Part shown: one piece after another, positions 63,475 through 64,000 of the stretch
Numbering within the stretch: the first letter of the stretch is position 1
How the letters are laid out: each line of letters starts with the position of its first letter
Source: Lachnospiraceae bacterium
Lineage (GTDB): Bacteria > Bacillota > Clostridia > Lachnospirales > Lachnospiraceae
Length of the DNA stretch: 64,000 bases
Direction of reading: 5' to 3'
Assembly: GCA_902362715.1 (NCBI GenBank)
Contig: CABIXN010000003.1
Span: 229,586 to 293,585 of the forward strand
Position numbers and translations under genes: made by a program
The notes under the pieces: generated by a model
Told to the model about the DNA's origin: nothing
Database searches by the model: none
Seen by the model: the letters and a program-made list of their open reading frames with translations, nothing else

Positions 63475-63520
63475 GCCTTTTATCATTTCGCTGAATAAAG
63501 CGGAGAAACAGGGTGAGCAT

Positions 63521-64000
63521 ATGAAAAAAATAATAGCAGTATTTGCACTTGTTATTGTGTTTTGTATTTCCGGATGCGGGAGTTTAAAGAATGAATTCCC
63601 GGACACAGCAGAGGGGAAACTGGCAATGGCAATGACGAATTTTGTGCATGAGCCGTTAGAAGAAGCAATTGAACAGGGAGCAGACATCAATTATTTTTCC
63701 AAAGAATATCGTCAGCGAACGAATAATGGGAAATATGAGAGCAATCCCTTAAGAATAGGAATGTATCATGGAATTGATCATTATATGGTCGGACGAATGC
63801 TGGAAGCCGGAGCAGACCCCGATCTATACGACAGTGATGGTTATCCTGTGTTTTTTTACAGTGCCTGGGAGGATGATACAGACCTGTGTCAGATTTTTCT
63901 TGATCACGGAGCAGATATTTCCAAAAGAAGTAAAGATAAGTGTACAATTCTTGACTACTATCTTCAGACAAAAGCACCCGGAGGTGCAGACTTAGTGAAT
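63521..64000 (+). CDS. Ankyrin-repeat lipoprotein 4, 5' part (runs off the window)
   Basis: 160 codons are visible and open to the last base. Signal peptide MKKIIAVFALVIVFCISGC with Cys 19 as lipobox. The first about 90 residues differ from copy 1, but from about 63797 to the edge the DNA is almost identical to 58620-58822 (about three changes in 200), a sign of gene conversion or recent recombination. AGGGTGAGCAT precedes the ATG, as in copy 1. Confidence 0.8.
   Translation, partial: MKKIIAVFALVIVFCISGCGSLKNEFPDTAEGKLAMAMTNFVHEPLEEAIEQGADINYFSKEYRQRTNNGKYESNPLRIGMYHGIDHYMVGRMLEAGADPDLYDSDGYPVFFYSAWEDDTDLCQIFLDHGADISKRSKDKCTILDYYLQTKAPGGADLVN

Overview
The window looks like a chromosome segment of a spore-forming Firmicute, most likely a gut Lachnospiraceae (Clostridium cluster XIVa). 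The basis is moderate-to-low GC with AGGAGG-type ribosome binding sites, a SpoVAE remnant at the left edge, a class 3 fructose bisphosphatase, DapL-type lysine synthesis, an ANTAR regulator beside glutamine synthetase, DUF4367 proteins and Spy0128-type pilin repeats. The family is an inference; no rRNA or tRNA gene was recognised.

Layout. 1-15.8 kb is mostly housekeeping: spoVAE end, a Thr/Lys-rich lipoprotein, guaB, a eukaryotic-type HisA, glnA-ANTAR-dapL-MFS, typA, an SSB-like protein, a CobO-like ATPase, a lysine riboswitch followed by dapA-dapB, and fbp. 15.9-19.6 kb holds a transposase remnant and a TetR-controlled ECF transporter (S, T and fused A components). 19.8-31.2 kb holds a sigma factor and membrane partner, a tyrosine recombinase, a ~200 bp segment bounded by inverted recombination-type sites, and a 2943-residue cell-wall-anchored adhesin: the architecture of a phase-variable surface protein, with the best promoter pointing away from the adhesin in this assembly. 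31.4-48.2 kb is mostly housekeeping again (Uup, aldo-keto reductase, GH13 glucosidase, AEC transporter, proC, crotonase, aminotransferase, sfsA, mutY, a glycosyltransferase, an ABC-F protein) with one intact-looking IS3-family element. 48.4-64 kb is accessory: two duplicated sigma/DUF4367/secreted-protein modules that share a GTCACAAA-N14-CGT promoter motif, a 1.9k-residue RHS/YD-repeat protein, and a tandem mosaic array of ankyrin-repeat lipoproteins that runs off the right edge.

Two signals are not explained by ordinary genes. First, a ~155 bp highly structured repeat occurs in four near-complete copies and one fragment (11846, 20875, 41095, 41250, 40149). Every copy begins directly after the T-tract of an intrinsic terminator and the longer copies end in a terminator of their own; hairpin arms differ between copies while pairing is kept. 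One copy sits between the lysine-riboswitch terminator and dapA. Second, the 24 bp sites at 21997 and 22204 have palindromic 9 bp arms and 6 bp spacers that are exact reverse complements of each other, which is what a promoter inversion switch served by the adjacent recombinase would look like.

How genes fit together: lysine/diaminopimelate synthesis is split between dapL (after glnA) and the riboswitch-controlled dapA-dapB. In the accessory region the ECF-type sigma factors probably drive their own small secreted proteins and, through the second of these, the RHS protein, with the ankyrin lipoproteins as possible immunity or partner proteins.
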